A stretch of 64,000 bases of DNA from Vanilla planifolia (Eukaryota > Streptophyta > Magnoliopsida > Asparagales > Orchidaceae): assembly GCA_023846275.1 (NCBI GenBank), contig CM043871.1, forward strand, positions 28,550,569 to 28,614,568. Direction: 5' to 3'. Under the pieces are notes generated by a model, which made no database searches, had not been told where the DNA came from, and saw only the letters and a list, made by a program, of their open reading frames with translations. Of the stretch, positions 1-12,291 are shown in pieces; the stretch's first letter is position 1, and every line of letters starts with the position of its first letter. The position numbers and the translations under genes were made by a program.

Positions 1-2095
1 TAATTAATTCACTTAATTCATTTTTTAAATGCATAATCTAAATTACTAAAAAAATATTAATAAAATAATATAATAATTTTGTAGTCATTAGACTAGTAGT
101 ATATGAACTAAAGATTCAACACATGATCTACCAAGATAATAAGTTATTAATGAAAAATTTGATACTCATAACAAATCAAAGAAGACCTTAGTGTTTAAGG
201 ACTAAAAAATTCTCTCCCATGCAAAAAATTGTGATAAATTCAATTTTTAAAATCTTCTGCTCACTCAAAGGAGTTGCAAAAGCCAAGATCAATGATTGAG
301 TTTAAGTGCAACAATGAGAACATGACCATAGTGTTCATAATGAAGAGTTGAAAAGGAAGGGTCTTTAATGCTTGTCTTCTAGAAAATATAAGAGTTCAAA
401 AGAATTAGGTGATCCTTTAAAGCAACCATTGATGGTTAAACATTTGGAGATGATGGTGGTGTTCTCTTGTATAGTTTGGTGTGATTGGAAGGACCTCATG
501 TTAAGACCCATAGCTTTTTTTCCTTTTTTTCATAAATTTTTGTTTGTGATCTTCTCCTTATTGATATAGCTTGCTAAATTCACTCTTGTAAGTTGGTTTA
601 TGTGGAACAAAACTTAATCACTAGATTGTTTTATGGACTTCCCTAGTAATCGCTTAGTACTTGCAAAAGATCATGCTCAAGTTTCTACTTGAGTCTAAGT
701 ATGAATTTACGTGTTTGCGTGCTAGAAAAATATGATAAGATGAGAAGAACCAAACGTTAATTGAAACCTACGATGTTGGAGAAAATTGGACGATCTTTTT
801 GAACTGACTTGAAGGAGGATCAACAGGCATGGAGGTTTTCAAGTTACTTCAAGCTTAGTTTCTTCGTCGAAGTTGCAAACTATCTCGTTGTTACATATGA
901 ATCGTCTTTCTCAATCTAACTTTTTTTTTTTTCTCTCAAGCTGTAATTAATTATTTTAGCATTGAATTTGCTTGTTGCAACATCATTTTCGACAGCTTCG
1001 TATTACTTGTCACATGAAATTTAATGAAAGAGAGGGAAATAATTAAAGCTCTTGTTTGCTTACACTAATTGCATCTAACAAAGTTGATGAGAAAGAAAAA
1101 TGCTATTATAATAGAAATATATTTGATAAATTATAACATTGAATTAAATGATATTTTAAAATTTTCAGTTTGTTTTTTCAGAATCTGAATGTAAAACAAT
1201 TTGAAAAAAATAGTTAAGTGTCAGCTACGTCAACTGGAATTATTAAACACGGTACATAGTTAAATACATATGGAATAAAAGGAGTGAACATTTTTCAATT
1301 TTTTGTGTTAAATAATTGGTCTAATTTTCAATATTGACTTAAATATGACGAATGAATACCAGGTGACTTATGGCAAAAATCTAATTTAAATGACCAAATA
1401 TGTAACATTTAAATTTGCTATTGCTAACAAATTTTATGTTAAATTTGAAATTTCAGTAGTTAATCTTGATTAAAAATCATCAGCCAATTATTTCTTAATA
1501 ATTTCTTGTTAAGCAAATGGCTATTTGACCAACTTTTACTCTTTATTTAAGCAACAACCAACACAACAATTAATAGTGATACCAAAAAGTATCCATTGAA
1601 ACACTTAAAAGTTGTTGATGTTAAAATGCTATTTTGATTTATTTGTATTTTTGATTTTATGCAAATGAAGAATGGTTTTTAATAGTTTTATATTGAAAAT
1701 AACCTCACAAATAGGATAAAAAATCACATTGATGATATGATTTCATATTTTTCTAAGAAAACTTGTTATGTGTAAAGCCCAAGATTGTTACAATTTTTGA
1801 ACAAGAGTAGAAGTAATGACCAAAAACAAATACTAAAATAATTATAGAATATCTTTATTGGTTTTATAGATTAGTCTTGGTCTTAATGAGTTTTTATGAG
1901 TTGTAACATTTTTAAAATTATTCTATTTTTTCTTATTGTTTTATTGTTTATTATTTATTGGGATCATTATGATTGATTTAGAGTTTTTAGTCATCTTAAG
2001 CATATTGTTTCTTTAGTTAACTAAAATTCAAAAGTAAAAGTTTATTTAATAGTTTTTTTAGACTAATGTTATGTAAACCTTGAGAATTTCTTGTG
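1..2095. other. AT-rich gene-free stretch
   Basis: No coding frame here looks real. The longest open frame (372-569, plus, 65 codons) has no recognisable motif and biased, low-complexity composition. A T-run with a CT tail lies near 920-940. I see no retroelement protein remnant. The sequence is most likely decayed repeat DNA, but I cannot assign a family. Confidence 0.5.
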
Positions 2096-3928
2096 AAAAA
2101 GTATTTCTTTACCTGACTTATGCATGAGAAACTTGTAACATGGCTTGGTTTAGATCTTATGTGGGCCTCAATGAGTTATAACCTTGAGTTTCTAGATGAG
2201 AACCTTTAAAGGGCATGGTTTTAGGTTTTAGAAAAAATTTAGGTTGGTTAAGATCATGGTTGGGCTAGCAAGAAGGGTTGGGTTTTGGCTAGCAATTCTT
2301 AAGGATGAGGTTAGGTTAGGTTTAATTTAGTAGCATGATCTTGATTGCCAGATGTTTTCTATAGATTATTGATGATGTTATAGACATGTATGATTTAGGG
2401 TTAACAAAAGATACTCTTAGCCATACACCGTTAAAATAAAAGATGATAGTCTTGGTTATGCTTGATTAGATTTATGGATGAGGATCTTTTTTATGCATAA
2501 TTAAACATAGATGATGATGATTAAATCATTTATTAATTTTTAAGGTTAAAGAGTTATATAAATGATAATTTAGTTTTTATATGCTTGATGTAATAAGATT
2601 GAATTCTAGTAGATGACGAAGTTAAGTTCAAGTGAAGTACTAAATTAATTCTAATTGGGCTTGAAAGTGAGTTAGAACTTAGAGATTAAGTAGATATAGA
2701 AATTCTTAGGTAAATCTTGGACTTATGTAAGAGTTACTTCTAAACAGAACCCAGTGGTGATCTTTTATAGCTAAGAGGGGCTTGTTGCCTCTAGTTAACC
2801 TTTAGGTTGTATATAAAGGCTTGATTAAGGACTTCAGATGAATAAAAGACCTTGGAGAGGGGCTTAAATGGCTTTTAATGTAAAGGGAACTCTTAGGTTT
2901 CTTGTGGAGAGGCTTTGGAGGCTCAAGTTTTCTCTAAAAAGAAGGCTTGGCATTGCATTGTCTTGGGATGGCCTAGTAAAAAGATAAGGACTGGTCAAGA
3001 CATAAGAGGTAAAAAATTATAAGATTAGCTATTAGACTAACTTATGGTTAGAACTAAGGGTAGTTATAATAAGGTTTTTTGTAAATTGAATTATCTACGT
3101 TAGATATTTAAAAGCCTAAGATTTGAATTTGAATACATTATAGTTTGGAATTTAAACATTGTTAAAGTCATATTTGGGTAATACATGAGTGACTCTATTT
3201 AAGCTCTCAGGCTATATTTTAGACACATTAGATGGTGATCTAAGGTTAGAAGCGGCTCAAAAAAGTCTTTTAGGAAAGGTATTATGGTTTGAGTTTACCT
3301 ATAAAGTATGACAATTACTGGAGAAACTCATGTGAACCTAAACTTGTAAGATAGGCTATACATTAGAAATCATGTATAAAAGTAAAACTAAAGATATGAA
3401 CTTAAGTAGGAGCTTAATGGTGGCCCAAATAAGTAAGATAGTGTTAGATGACAGCTCAGATAATACTAAGTGTAAAGACTATTTATTAATGTATCATCTA
3501 GATTAGGTAAGGTACCCTTAAATAATTGAGTTAACATTTAAGAAAATCTTAAAATATCACAAATAATTGATAAAAACCTAAGATAGTTTAGTTAAGGTTT
3601 AGAAAGATCCTTAAAGTACCACAAAAGGCATGTAAGATACTATATAATGGTGAAAGGTTTAAAGAAACCTTAGGAGTATACCTAGATATTTGATTAAAGG
3701 GTATGATTAATGCAAATAATTGATAATAATGGATTAGATTAATATTAATATGGAAAGCCAGATGATATTAGAGATGATAAGTTTTAAGATATAATGGATC
3801 TCAGGTTTTGAATTGCCAAGCTAATGATTGACACAATTAAGACAGGTGTGCTAGATCACTTAGCAAGAGACTTCATAGTGTTAACATAAGGTTTGGTCAA
3901 AATATATAGGTAATTATTTCATGTTATT

Positions 3929-4225
3929 GGTATAGCTAGAAGAGCTATACTAAATCATGCTGCAAGTGACTCCATGGTGGTTGCATTGCATTTGCTCCAT
4001 AAGGTGATAAATGTTTCATGTGAATGGTGTATTTAAGAAGGGCATGATAAATCATATGATAATAATCTGCATGGTAGTTGCATGTTATTTTCTCAATAAA
4101 AAGGTAAATATTTCATATGATTGGTGTAGTTGAGAGTGGTGTATCAAATCGCATGGTTAAAGGCACTAATGTGACAGAGTGAGTGTTATGGTTTTTAAGG
4201 GCTTGGAGGAAGTTCCACATTATTG
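3929..4225 (+). repeat. 97-bp tandem repeat, three degenerate units
   Basis: Units start at 3929, 4026 and 4123, exactly 97 bp apart, each opening with GGTRTAG or GGTGTAT. They share the order: GGTGTAGyTrAGAGygGT, then a tAAATCaTg word, then TGGTtGCATg, then tTTgCTCaayAAgGTaA, then TTTCATaTGAtTGGTGTA. The third unit diverges after about 60 bp into a tail (GTGTTATGGTTTTTAAGGGC) that recurs after the second cluster near 5230. Confidence 0.75.
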
Positions 4226-5074
4226 ATAGAACACTAAGCATCCAATTTGTTATATTTTAAGAATGAGTTGTCTTAGAAGCATGAAAAAGACAAAACTATA
4301 TATTGTGTTTTTTATTATATATCATCATTCATCCTATTATTATGCTACTATATTTAGAGCTTTACTTGCATCATCTACTCTTTTATTATATTAAATTTTC
4401 ACATATTTATTAACATGTTTTTATAATATTTAATAATTATGTCATATTATTATTTCTATGAATGATAAGATTTTGTTATATTATTTTATATAAGTGTTGT
4501 AATAATTATGTAAGCTACTTTGTAGTCTTTTAAGGGAGTTAACTTTGATTTGTTTATAAAAAAATAAGAATGGTGTTCAGTGAGGTGATTCCTACTTGTT
4601 GTAGGTAAAAAGAGAGTGGTTTGTAAGGTTTTGCTACTATGGACAATGACAAAAGTGTGTTGTTGTTAATGCAAGCTTGGTCAAGTCGATTGAGGTTGGA
4701 TATAGGCAAAGATTTTGTCAAATCACTTAATTTTTTTATAATATTTATATTTGTTTTATGTATTTCACATACTTTACTTTATTTACTTTTTCACATAAAG
4801 GATCTTCAAACCTTAATAATTTTTTTAAACTAACTTGTTAAAAAATAATTAAAATTAATAAGAGATTTTTAGTACAATATTAATTAGTTTGGCTTGAAAT
4901 AATTTGAGTTGAATTGTTTTTATTTAGAAATAATTTTTTTTATTAATATATTTTTCATGAGTTAAAGTATTGAAACTAAATTGAATTTGGTTATATTTAA
5001 ATTTGTCCAATTCATCCTACTCTTATGAACATCTTGTTCTCATATTTCTAATAAAGGTAATCATTTCATATGAT

Positions 5075-5270
5075 TGGTGTAATTAGGAGAGGTGTGCCAA
5101 ATAAAATTATAAAAGACTCTAATGGGGTTGCATACTATTTGCTCACCAAAGAGATGACTATTTTGCATGGATGGTGTAGCTAAGAGTGATGTAACTGATC
5201 ATGTAGTAAGAAACTCCAATGTAACACACCTTGTGTCATGGTTTTTTGGGGCTTGGAAGAAGTCTAGATT
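5075..5270 (+). repeat. second cluster of the 97/98-bp repeat
   Basis: Units start at 5075 and 5173 (98 bp apart). They are clearly related to the units at 3929-4225: the same TTTCATATGATTGGTGTA, GGGGTTGCATaCTATTTGCTC and tCATGGTTTTTtGGGGCTTGG blocks occur in the same order. A partial unit precedes 5075. The tail (attattGGTGGGACAAtGAGCATCtAAT) matches the tail after the first cluster (near 4220-4250), so the whole repeat-plus-tail module is present twice, about 1.05 kb apart. Confidence 0.65.
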
Positions 5271-5300
5271 ATTGGTGGGACAATGAGCATCTAATTATTT

Positions 5301-7445
5301 GTATCATAGATTAACATTATGATTTGATAAAGATTTGAAAGGTCATAGTGGATATAGAATAAGGTATTTGGAGTTATGACATATGAGCCACTGATTTTAT
5401 AGTTCTCATGCATTAGTTCAATTTAATAGTTAAACATACAAACATTGATATATTTGATCATGATATTAATTATATTCTTCTAAAAATCTATATTTGAAAT
5501 TCCCTTATGAACCATGGGGTTAATAAACACATCTATTAATTTTTGAGACACATGATCTAAAGAATTTAAAAATAACATTAAAATAATAAAAGAATTATTT
5601 GTTATTATCAAACAAGTTGCACATTGATCAAAGGTTTAATAGGTTATGATAGCATTTGGTGGTTGTTAGTACAAAATCCTAAGCACTTTAATTAGTATTT
5701 TTTTATTTTTTTTAAACTCCATAAGAAACAACTCGTTATTAAAGGGATGACATCAATTGAAGGTTTGAAAACCAATGAGAAGAACTTAGTTGATGGTAGT
5801 GTACTATGATGGTGGTTGGAAGATTGTGAAGGTGGCTCTAATATTAAATATGGAAGTTGAGGGAAGAAGAACAAACTGCTAAAACAAGATGAGGGTGTGA
5901 GGAATGAATAATTAAGATATATCCTACTCTCTAAGTAGAGTTGTGCTCTTTTAAGCATGGTGGTGTGCTTTTTTAGGACAAACTTTTTTAAGCTTCATTT
6001 TTTAAAGCAAGTCAATTCCATATTTTTATTTTATTAAAGCTTATTTATTGATGTACATAAAAAACCTAAAATAAAGAGTAAAATAAAAAACAATACCATT
6101 TTAATAAAAATACAAAGATAATTAAATATATCTAAAAAGATAAAATAATTATGATGGTCATACATATATGACACATTACAACCTATAATGAACTGCAAAT
6201 ATAATTACTAGTAAAAATTAAATATAATTTATTGGATTAACTTAATCGTTATCTAGATGCAGCTTGCTTATTTCATTAAGTCTTAGTTTATGTATTAATT
6301 GGACTAGTAGAAGTTGGCTCATTAAATATTTAAAAATAAACAAATTATTACATATTTAAACCTAAAAAATTATTGCAAAATAAGAACCTACGTAGTATTT
6401 TAAGGAACCTTAAAGTATTTCACATCTCAAACACTAAGGTTAATTTAGTTAAATAAAATTATCATATCAAGAAAATAAATAATTGATAGAAAGGTTCTTG
6501 ATCGAATAGGCCATTGGACAATTTGATGATCCATCAAATTGAGTTTCCAATGTTAATCATATCATCTAATGGCAAGATCTAATTTTCTTAATTTTTGTTA
6601 TCCATTCAAAATATTTGTCAATTTGATTAGTGGTGTGATGATATTCAAACCATAGGATGTCTTAATTCAATGATAAGGTAGGTTGTGCCACTAAAATTAG
6701 ATTATTATCAAATAGTTATTGGATAATTTGATAAGCATATTATGTTGAATTTTATAATAAGTCTAATGTTGATTAGTTTATCTAATAAAAATTGAAGTTA
6801 AAATGGGTTCTATTGGAGGACCAACAAACTTTTAGATTAATAATTCAATGGTCATAAGGAGTTGCATGGTTCAGTATGACATACAATCTAATATAAGTAT
6901 TGATAAGCTTTCATCTAATTTGATCATCTAATATATTAAACCAACCATCCAAAGTGGAACTAAAGGCTACCTTAGTTAATAAGTGTTTGATTTTTTATTA
7001 AAAAATTAATTTGGAATGCTCTCATAAATATTAAGGATGATTAAGAAAATAGCTAGGTAAACATTAAGGATTATTAAGGCTTTTACAACTACAATTGTTT
7101 GTTATAAGACAAATAATATTCAATTCATAACACTTGGCAAATCAATTTGACTACGCTTTCTGAATCATTCATTTGCATTTATGTGCCATCATTATCCCTT
7201 ATGAATCCTCAACTTCATTATGTATTTAGCTCCTACAGTTGAGAGAGTTCAATTTTATTATAAGTTACTATATATCATGAGTATATTTAGGCTTCATTAT
7301 GAGGGTCGTGGGTTTATGCTTTTTTTTAGGCAAAAAAATAGTTAATTTTAAACGACTTCTTCGTCAGCATTTGTGAAGGAGAGTGAATAGCATAAGGTGA
7401 AGCAAGTTGCTTAAGTTTTGAATTATAGAAGCATGATATCCACAT
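5301..7445. other. AT-rich gene-free stretch
   Basis: The open frame at 5692-5958 (minus, 88 codons) is low-complexity S/F/P-rich sequence without motifs and is not called. Between about 6480 and 6960 there are many GATC, CATTGGAC and ATTTGATGATCCATC words. Similar words recur near 18880-19020 and 21260-21490, so this is probably a dispersed repeat whose CpGs have decayed. No protein remnant is visible. Confidence 0.45.
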
Positions 7446-9017
7446 AAGAGGAGGTGAATTATAAAAATTTCAAATTTAAATGATCAAACACAAGTAATGT
7501 ATGACATTTTTTTCTTAATGTCTCTTATAAAATTTGTTTTAAAAATTATTATTTACTTTAAAAACCTTTGTATAGGAGTGCAAATAAAGAGAGAACACAA
7601 TAAGATTTCATATAGTTTAGCCTAAACCAATTGCTACATTCATCCCCAAACAAAATAGGTAGAAATGCACTAAAACACCCTTTGTTATTGAAGCTAGTAG
7701 GAGTAAGCCATATAATGGGCCAGATGACTTATAAAACATTATGCAATAATATCTTACAACAATCATCCCAGAAGAGCCAACAACATAGGGTATGAACTCT
7801 ATAAAGCACTGGGTGAGAGGACCTTATAATGATGATCAAAGAACCAATATAGAATCAAATGTAACATCCTAAGAACAAGATAAAAAAATCATGTAAAAAG
7901 CTCATAATAAAAATTCTTATAGTCTTAGATAATTTAATTCAAGAGTTACACCAAATCGTAGTTAAAATAATGTAAAAGAGAATACAATTTAGCATAATAA
8001 AAGAAATTAGTAAATGAAATGCAACTTATCTTAATGCATACATGAATATGATGAAATGTTGTTAAGGATGATATCAAAGCTTAAAACTTATAGCCTTGGC
8101 TTTCCTTTCTCTTTGAAAAGATGATTTTCAAAAGAACATTAGTCCTTTCACTTTTATTTAGACATCTTCATATAGGCATTACAAAGCTTTATAATGGCTT
8201 CAAACAATCCCCAATAGATATATAAAACTCCTAAAAAATTACTCAAAGTAGTCATTACTTATAATTCTAAATTAATCATACTGTCCAACTCAAGCATCGT
8301 ACAAATACTAAGTGCAAAATATTTAGGTTATCTAACTTTTTGGACATGTCTGACTAATTCATGTAACATCTAATATTTGATCATACTTGTATAATAAGAC
8401 CATCATACATATATAAAGCACATAATTCTTCACTTAAGATTCAAATTTTCATCTCTTGGGTTTTCTAACGTTCATAGACTACAATGATAAGAATCACATT
8501 GATACGATGTCCCAATTATATGATCATACTTATGCAATAAAGAAATCATATTTCTATAAAGTATCTCTATTAAAAGTCATCATACTTGTATGATAGGAAA
8601 GTTGTATATGTACAACAAAACAAACTTCTGTTCATAACTAAATTGTCCGATCTAATCACCTAGTACAATCATTCAAGGGTTATAGATTATTCATCTAAAA
8701 ATCAGATTATATTCTTTTACTTTCTTTTCATAAGTTTTACTTTTTTCTTTATTATACTATGACATTAATTTGTGCTCAACATTTTAATTTCTTAACCACC
8801 CAAGTTATCACTCTCTTGGGCTACTAAGAACTAATAATTTGAGATATCTTTTATTGCACTTATTAATAGTATCATAAGAGATTATACAATTTACATCCAT
8901 GTGATTGTATGGGTAATTTTTTTTTGTGTCATATAAATTTTAATAAAAATTAATCTCGTTCACATCTTAAGTCACATTAAATTACGTTCTAATATGATAC
9001 TCAATTAACAATTGACA

Positions 9018-9077
<60 letters not shown>

Positions 9078-9250
9078 CATACATATATTCATGTTCATTA
9101 TGTAAATTATTCACATAGTATTTTGTATGATGTGTTGTTATGCACTTTCATGGTCACCATTAGCCATACTTGATTGACTTTTATGGATGTTTGACATTTG
9201 ATCAAGTATTTATTATCATCATAATGATTGATTAGTTAATTTTATCAACC
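7446..9250 (-). mobile_element. decayed copia-type LTR (tentative)
   Basis: The left edge carries GAGGAGGTGAATTATAA (about 7448). About 140 bp further comes AACACAATAAGATTTCATATAGTTTAG followed by TGCTACATTCATCC. The well-preserved LTR at 43,493 has the same two blocks in the same order. The right side (about 9210-9225) has tatTTATTATCATCAtAA, like the opposite edge of the LTRs ending at 35,323 and 55,145. Several CATAC/GTATG palindromes lie between. I see no terminal TG/CA or target duplication, so the limits are approximate. Orientation follows the rule given under the LTR at 52,890. Confidence 0.35.
9020..9087. repeat. (AT)n microsatellite with an (ACAT)n end
   Basis: An uninterrupted AT dinucleotide run of about 54 bp (9020-9073) passes into three or four ACAT units. 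It should be length-polymorphic. Confidence 0.97.
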
Positions 9251-10236
9251 AAATATAATTTTAATTACAATTATCATCTTAAAGAAAATGGAAAAATTCT
9301 TTCAAATGAACTTTAGTTTTTAAAGCCTTCTAAAGAAAGCCATTATTAGCCTAATTCTCTTCTATTTGAACCAACTAATTCTTTAAATGAATAGTCAATT
9401 GAATTTTTTTTGCACCATGAAAATATTTTATCCTCAATTTTTGCTCCATTGTTGGTTTACCTATTAACTTATTCTTATTGGTTTGACAAAAGACAATCCA
9501 TATGGCACATTGTTAATTTTTTTAACTTTTTATTTGATAGATTATTTGATATGAAAAGAATTTAATCCTTCACTAATGTTAGTTCTAATTTTGTAGAGTT
9601 ATTTATTATATAGTACTTGATGTAAGATAGCAAGAGTTACACATTGGCCAAATTGAATAACATCTATATTTTCATATTTGATGTGGGGTTGTTCTATGTT
9701 TGTAAACTGAGTTTGTTTATAGATTTAATGAATTTACTTACAATGTGATTGAAGTTATTAGGATTTGTCAAATTTGTTACTCTTTTAAATTTTAAATTGT
9801 CATTATATAAAAATAAATTTATAATAAAATGAAAAAATAATAATTAGAATTAGATAAAATTGTGATTATTATATGCACAAAATATGTTACAATTTCTTTA
9901 AAAAGTATAATTAAGTAATTTTATATCTTCTTTTCTTCTCTTTTTTTTTTCTTGTTATATTTGTTTCTCCCTTAAGAAGATAGAATTTCGAAAATTAAAA
10001 ATGCTGAGATGCAATTTTGGAAAGACTGAAATATGTGTGAACTTTTTTAAATGATAATTTTTATTTGATTAGACAATAACCTTAAATAATAGAATAAATA
10101 TATGAAAAACAAAAATAATTCTATATTATATCAATCATAAATATTTACATCATAATATATTTTCAAATATTCAACAACATAATGAAAAAATTCTATATAT
10201 AAAAAAAGAATATTTTATCATGGCCATAACTTCATT
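9251..10236. other. AT-rich spacer, 3' side of the PPR gene
   Basis: No coding sequence is seen. This is the downstream side of the minus-strand PPR gene, so its 3' untranslated region and polyadenylation site must lie just below 10237. TTTATT, which reads AATAAA on the minus strand, occurs near 10060, but such words are frequent in AT-rich DNA and no single site can be chosen. Confidence 0.5.
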
Positions 10237-12291
10237 TCACCAACGATCACGGCAAGAACAAGAGCCATCCCTAAAATGATGAAACCTCAAGTTATCCCTT
10301 ACTATGATCTCCACCTGTAGAATCCTCGACATGAACTTGATAGCATTGTGGCAATCACCACATATTCTTAAGTTCTTGAAAACCCTGATCGCAGCTTCTC
10401 CTTTCAGGTTCATGGCTCCAAATGCAACAGCAAGCCTCTCACTATGGCTGCACAGCTCCTCCTTTCTCCCTCCTCCAACATCCTGTAGCACAAATTCTAC
10501 GTCTGGCTCATAGCCTTCAGAGCTCATCTTCTCTCCCATCTCCTCTAAGAAGCCATATATCTCATCTCTACAGACCATTCTGCGATCACCTTTGACAAAA
10601 GTATGAACCTTGCTCTTTACCTGAATCCAACTTCGACCAGGCTCCTTCTTGATTCCTCCATCTCTCATCAGTTTTCTAATCGTCGAAGCCTCCTCCCACA
10701 ACTTGGCACCCATAAGTATATTTGAGAGCAAGACATAGTTGCCTGGATTGCCTGGTTCAACCTCAAAGAGCTTGTTCGCGGAAATCTTCCCCAGCTCAAC
10801 ATTCTTGTACACTCTACAAGCAGCAAGCAGAGCTCCCCATGCACTAGCCTTGGGCGGCATCGGCATAGCTAGGATGAACTCGTACGCCTCCTGCAGCCGA
10901 CCTGCTCGACACAGGACATCAACCATGCAGGAATAGTGCTCGGCATCCGGCTGAATCCCATGTTCACGACCCATTGAGCTGAACACCAGCCGACCATCTT
11001 CGAGGAGCAGCGAGTGACTGCAACCAGAGAGAACACCCATGAACGTCATGGCATTGGGCTTCATCCCTGACCTAATCATCTCATGATACAGATGCAAAGC
11101 TTCTTCCCCGCAGCCGTGCATGGAGTTTGCAAAGATCATTGCATTCCAAGCAACGGTATCTCTGTCATACATTCGGTCGAATATCAGCTTCGATTTGGCT
11201 AAATCCCCACATTTGGAGTACATGAGAATCAGAGCAGTCGTGTTCATCTTATCCTGCATGGTAAAATGCTTGCAGACGTATCCATGAATCTCCTTTCCAT
11301 TTCTCAAGTTTTCCATACTGGTACATGCTGGGAACACGGAAGATATAGTGATTTCATTGGCCCTGAAACCCGAGTGCTGCATCCGACCAAATATCTCAAG
11401 CGATTGCCTCATTCTTCCATTCTGCGCGAAGCCACTGATCATACAATTCCAGGAAGCACAGTTCATTGGGGCTTCACCAGATTCCATCCTCCCAAAGAGC
11501 TCAGAAGCCTCGTCCGGTTTCCCAGCAGAGAAATAGGAAAACAACATCACATTCCAGGAGATTACATCCCTTGCTGTCAAACCATCGAAAACGGACCTGG
11601 CTAGTTGCAAGCTGGCAGCTTTCGCATACACATCTATCAATCCGCTGCCAACACAGACATCATCCCCAAACCCATTCCTTAGAGCAAAACCATGAACGTC
11701 TCTTCCAAAGTTAACAGCTTTCGCAGCGGAGCACGCAGCAAGTACCGTGGACAGAGTCACGGAGTTGGGTTTCACTCCTGAGTGCAGCATTTCTCGAAAC
11801 GCTTGCAGGCCTTCCCCTGACTGCTTGCAGTTAACATAACCGGAGACGAGGGAAGTCCAGCTTATCACGTCCTTTTCAGGCAATTGATCAAACACATCCC
11901 TGGCTCCGTCCATAAACCTGCATTTCCCATACATATCAATGAGCGCGTTTCCTACTAGCGTATCCGAAGCAAACCCACATCCCACCGCGTCCTTGTGAAG
12001 CTCTTTGGCCACGATAGTATCCGAGGAAAGCGCACAGGCCTTCGCTACTGAGACGATGACATACCGATCGGAGTGGAGATTCTGTTCTTTACAGAGCTTT
12101 CGGTACAAAGCGATGGATTGCTTGGGCCGGCCGTGCTTCGAGTATGCTGAAAGCAGGAGCGTCAAGGTGCGAAGGTCTGGGTTCGGAATTTGGTCGAACA
12201 GCTTGCGGGCATGGTCAATTTGCCCAGAACACAACAAGCCGGTGATCGTCTTTAGATGGGATCTTGGCTTGGTCTGTGTCCCTGGAAACAT
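10237..12291 (-). CDS. PPR protein, PLS class with E and DYW domains
   Basis: Predicted organelle RNA-binding protein of 684 residues in one intronless frame. About 13 PPR motifs of mixed P, L and S type run from residue 40 to about 480, for example VISWTSLVSGYVNCKQSGEG and TVAWNAMIFANSMHGCGEEA. An E region follows (WGALLAACRVYKNVELG, then the PG box KKEPGRSWIQV). The C-terminal DYW deaminase has the zinc/catalytic signature: H616-S-E618 and C644-G-D-C647-H648, then H671/H672, C678/C680 and a last tripeptide D-R-W instead of D-Y-W. Members of this family direct C-to-U RNA editing in mitochondria or plastids; the target here is unknown. No clear transit peptide is visible: the motifs begin almost at once. 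Upstream of the ATG the frame stays open for 33 codons without another ATG, then meets TAA at 12388-12390, so an upstream exon or altered N-terminus is possible. No stop or frameshift is seen, so the gene is probably functional. The coding GC content far exceeds its surroundings. Confidence 0.96.
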   Translation of the reverse strand: MFPGTQTKPRSHLKTITGLLCSGQIDHARKLFDQIPNPDLRTLTLLLSAYSKHGRPKQSIALYRKLCKEQNLHSDRYVIVSVAKACALSSDTIVAKELHKDAVGCGFASDTLVGNALIDMYGKCRFMDGARDVFDQLPEKDVISWTSLVSGYVNCKQSGEGLQAFREMLHSGVKPNSVTLSTVLAACSAAKAVNFGRDVHGFALRNGFGDDVCVGSGLIDVYAKAASLQLARSVFDGLTARDVISWNVMLFSYFSAGKPDEASELFGRMESGEAPMNCASWNCMISGFAQNGRMRQSLEIFGRMQHSGFRANEITISSVFPACTSMENLRNGKEIHGYVCKHFTMQDKMNTTALILMYSKCGDLAKSKLIFDRMYDRDTVAWNAMIFANSMHGCGEEALHLYHEMIRSGMKPNAMTFMGVLSGCSHSLLLEDGRLVFSSMGREHGIQPDAEHYSCMVDVLCRAGRLQEAYEFILAMPMPPKASAWGALLAACRVYKNVELGKISANKLFEVEPGNPGNYVLLSNILMGAKLWEEASTIRKLMRDGGIKKEPGRSWIQVKSKVHTFVKGDRRMVCRDEIYGFLEEMGEKMSSEGYEPDVEFVLQDVGGGRKEELCSHSERLAVAFGAMNLKGEAAIRVFKNLRICGDCHNAIKFMSRILQVEIIVRDNLRFHHFRDGSCSCRDRW

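Larger units (their letters stand above)
2100..5300 (+). mobile_element. decayed gypsy-type LTR or non-coding retroelement DNA (tentative)
   Basis: This stretch is less AT-extreme than its flanks and is rich in TG and TGG words such as ggttaggttaggttt. It resembles the reverse complement of 27.1-28.3 kb in word usage and in degenerate repeats of the type atgataatctTGGTTATGCaTGATT. It also carries the 97-bp tandem repeats listed separately, comparable in kind to the tandem repeats inside the well-preserved solo LTR at 28.35 kb. I see no protein remnant and no convincing ends. The assignment to an old gypsy-type LTR of several kilobases is inference. Confidence 0.33.

Noticed and set aside
5692..5958. 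An 88-codon minus-strand open frame
   Set aside because: Low-complexity serine/phenylalanine/proline sequence from an A/G-rich strand, with no motif and no conservation that could be judged.
8340..8640. Rows of CATAC/GTATG palindromes, considered as a CRISPR-like array
   Set aside because: No regular repeat-spacer length, no constant repeat, and a plant nuclear context.
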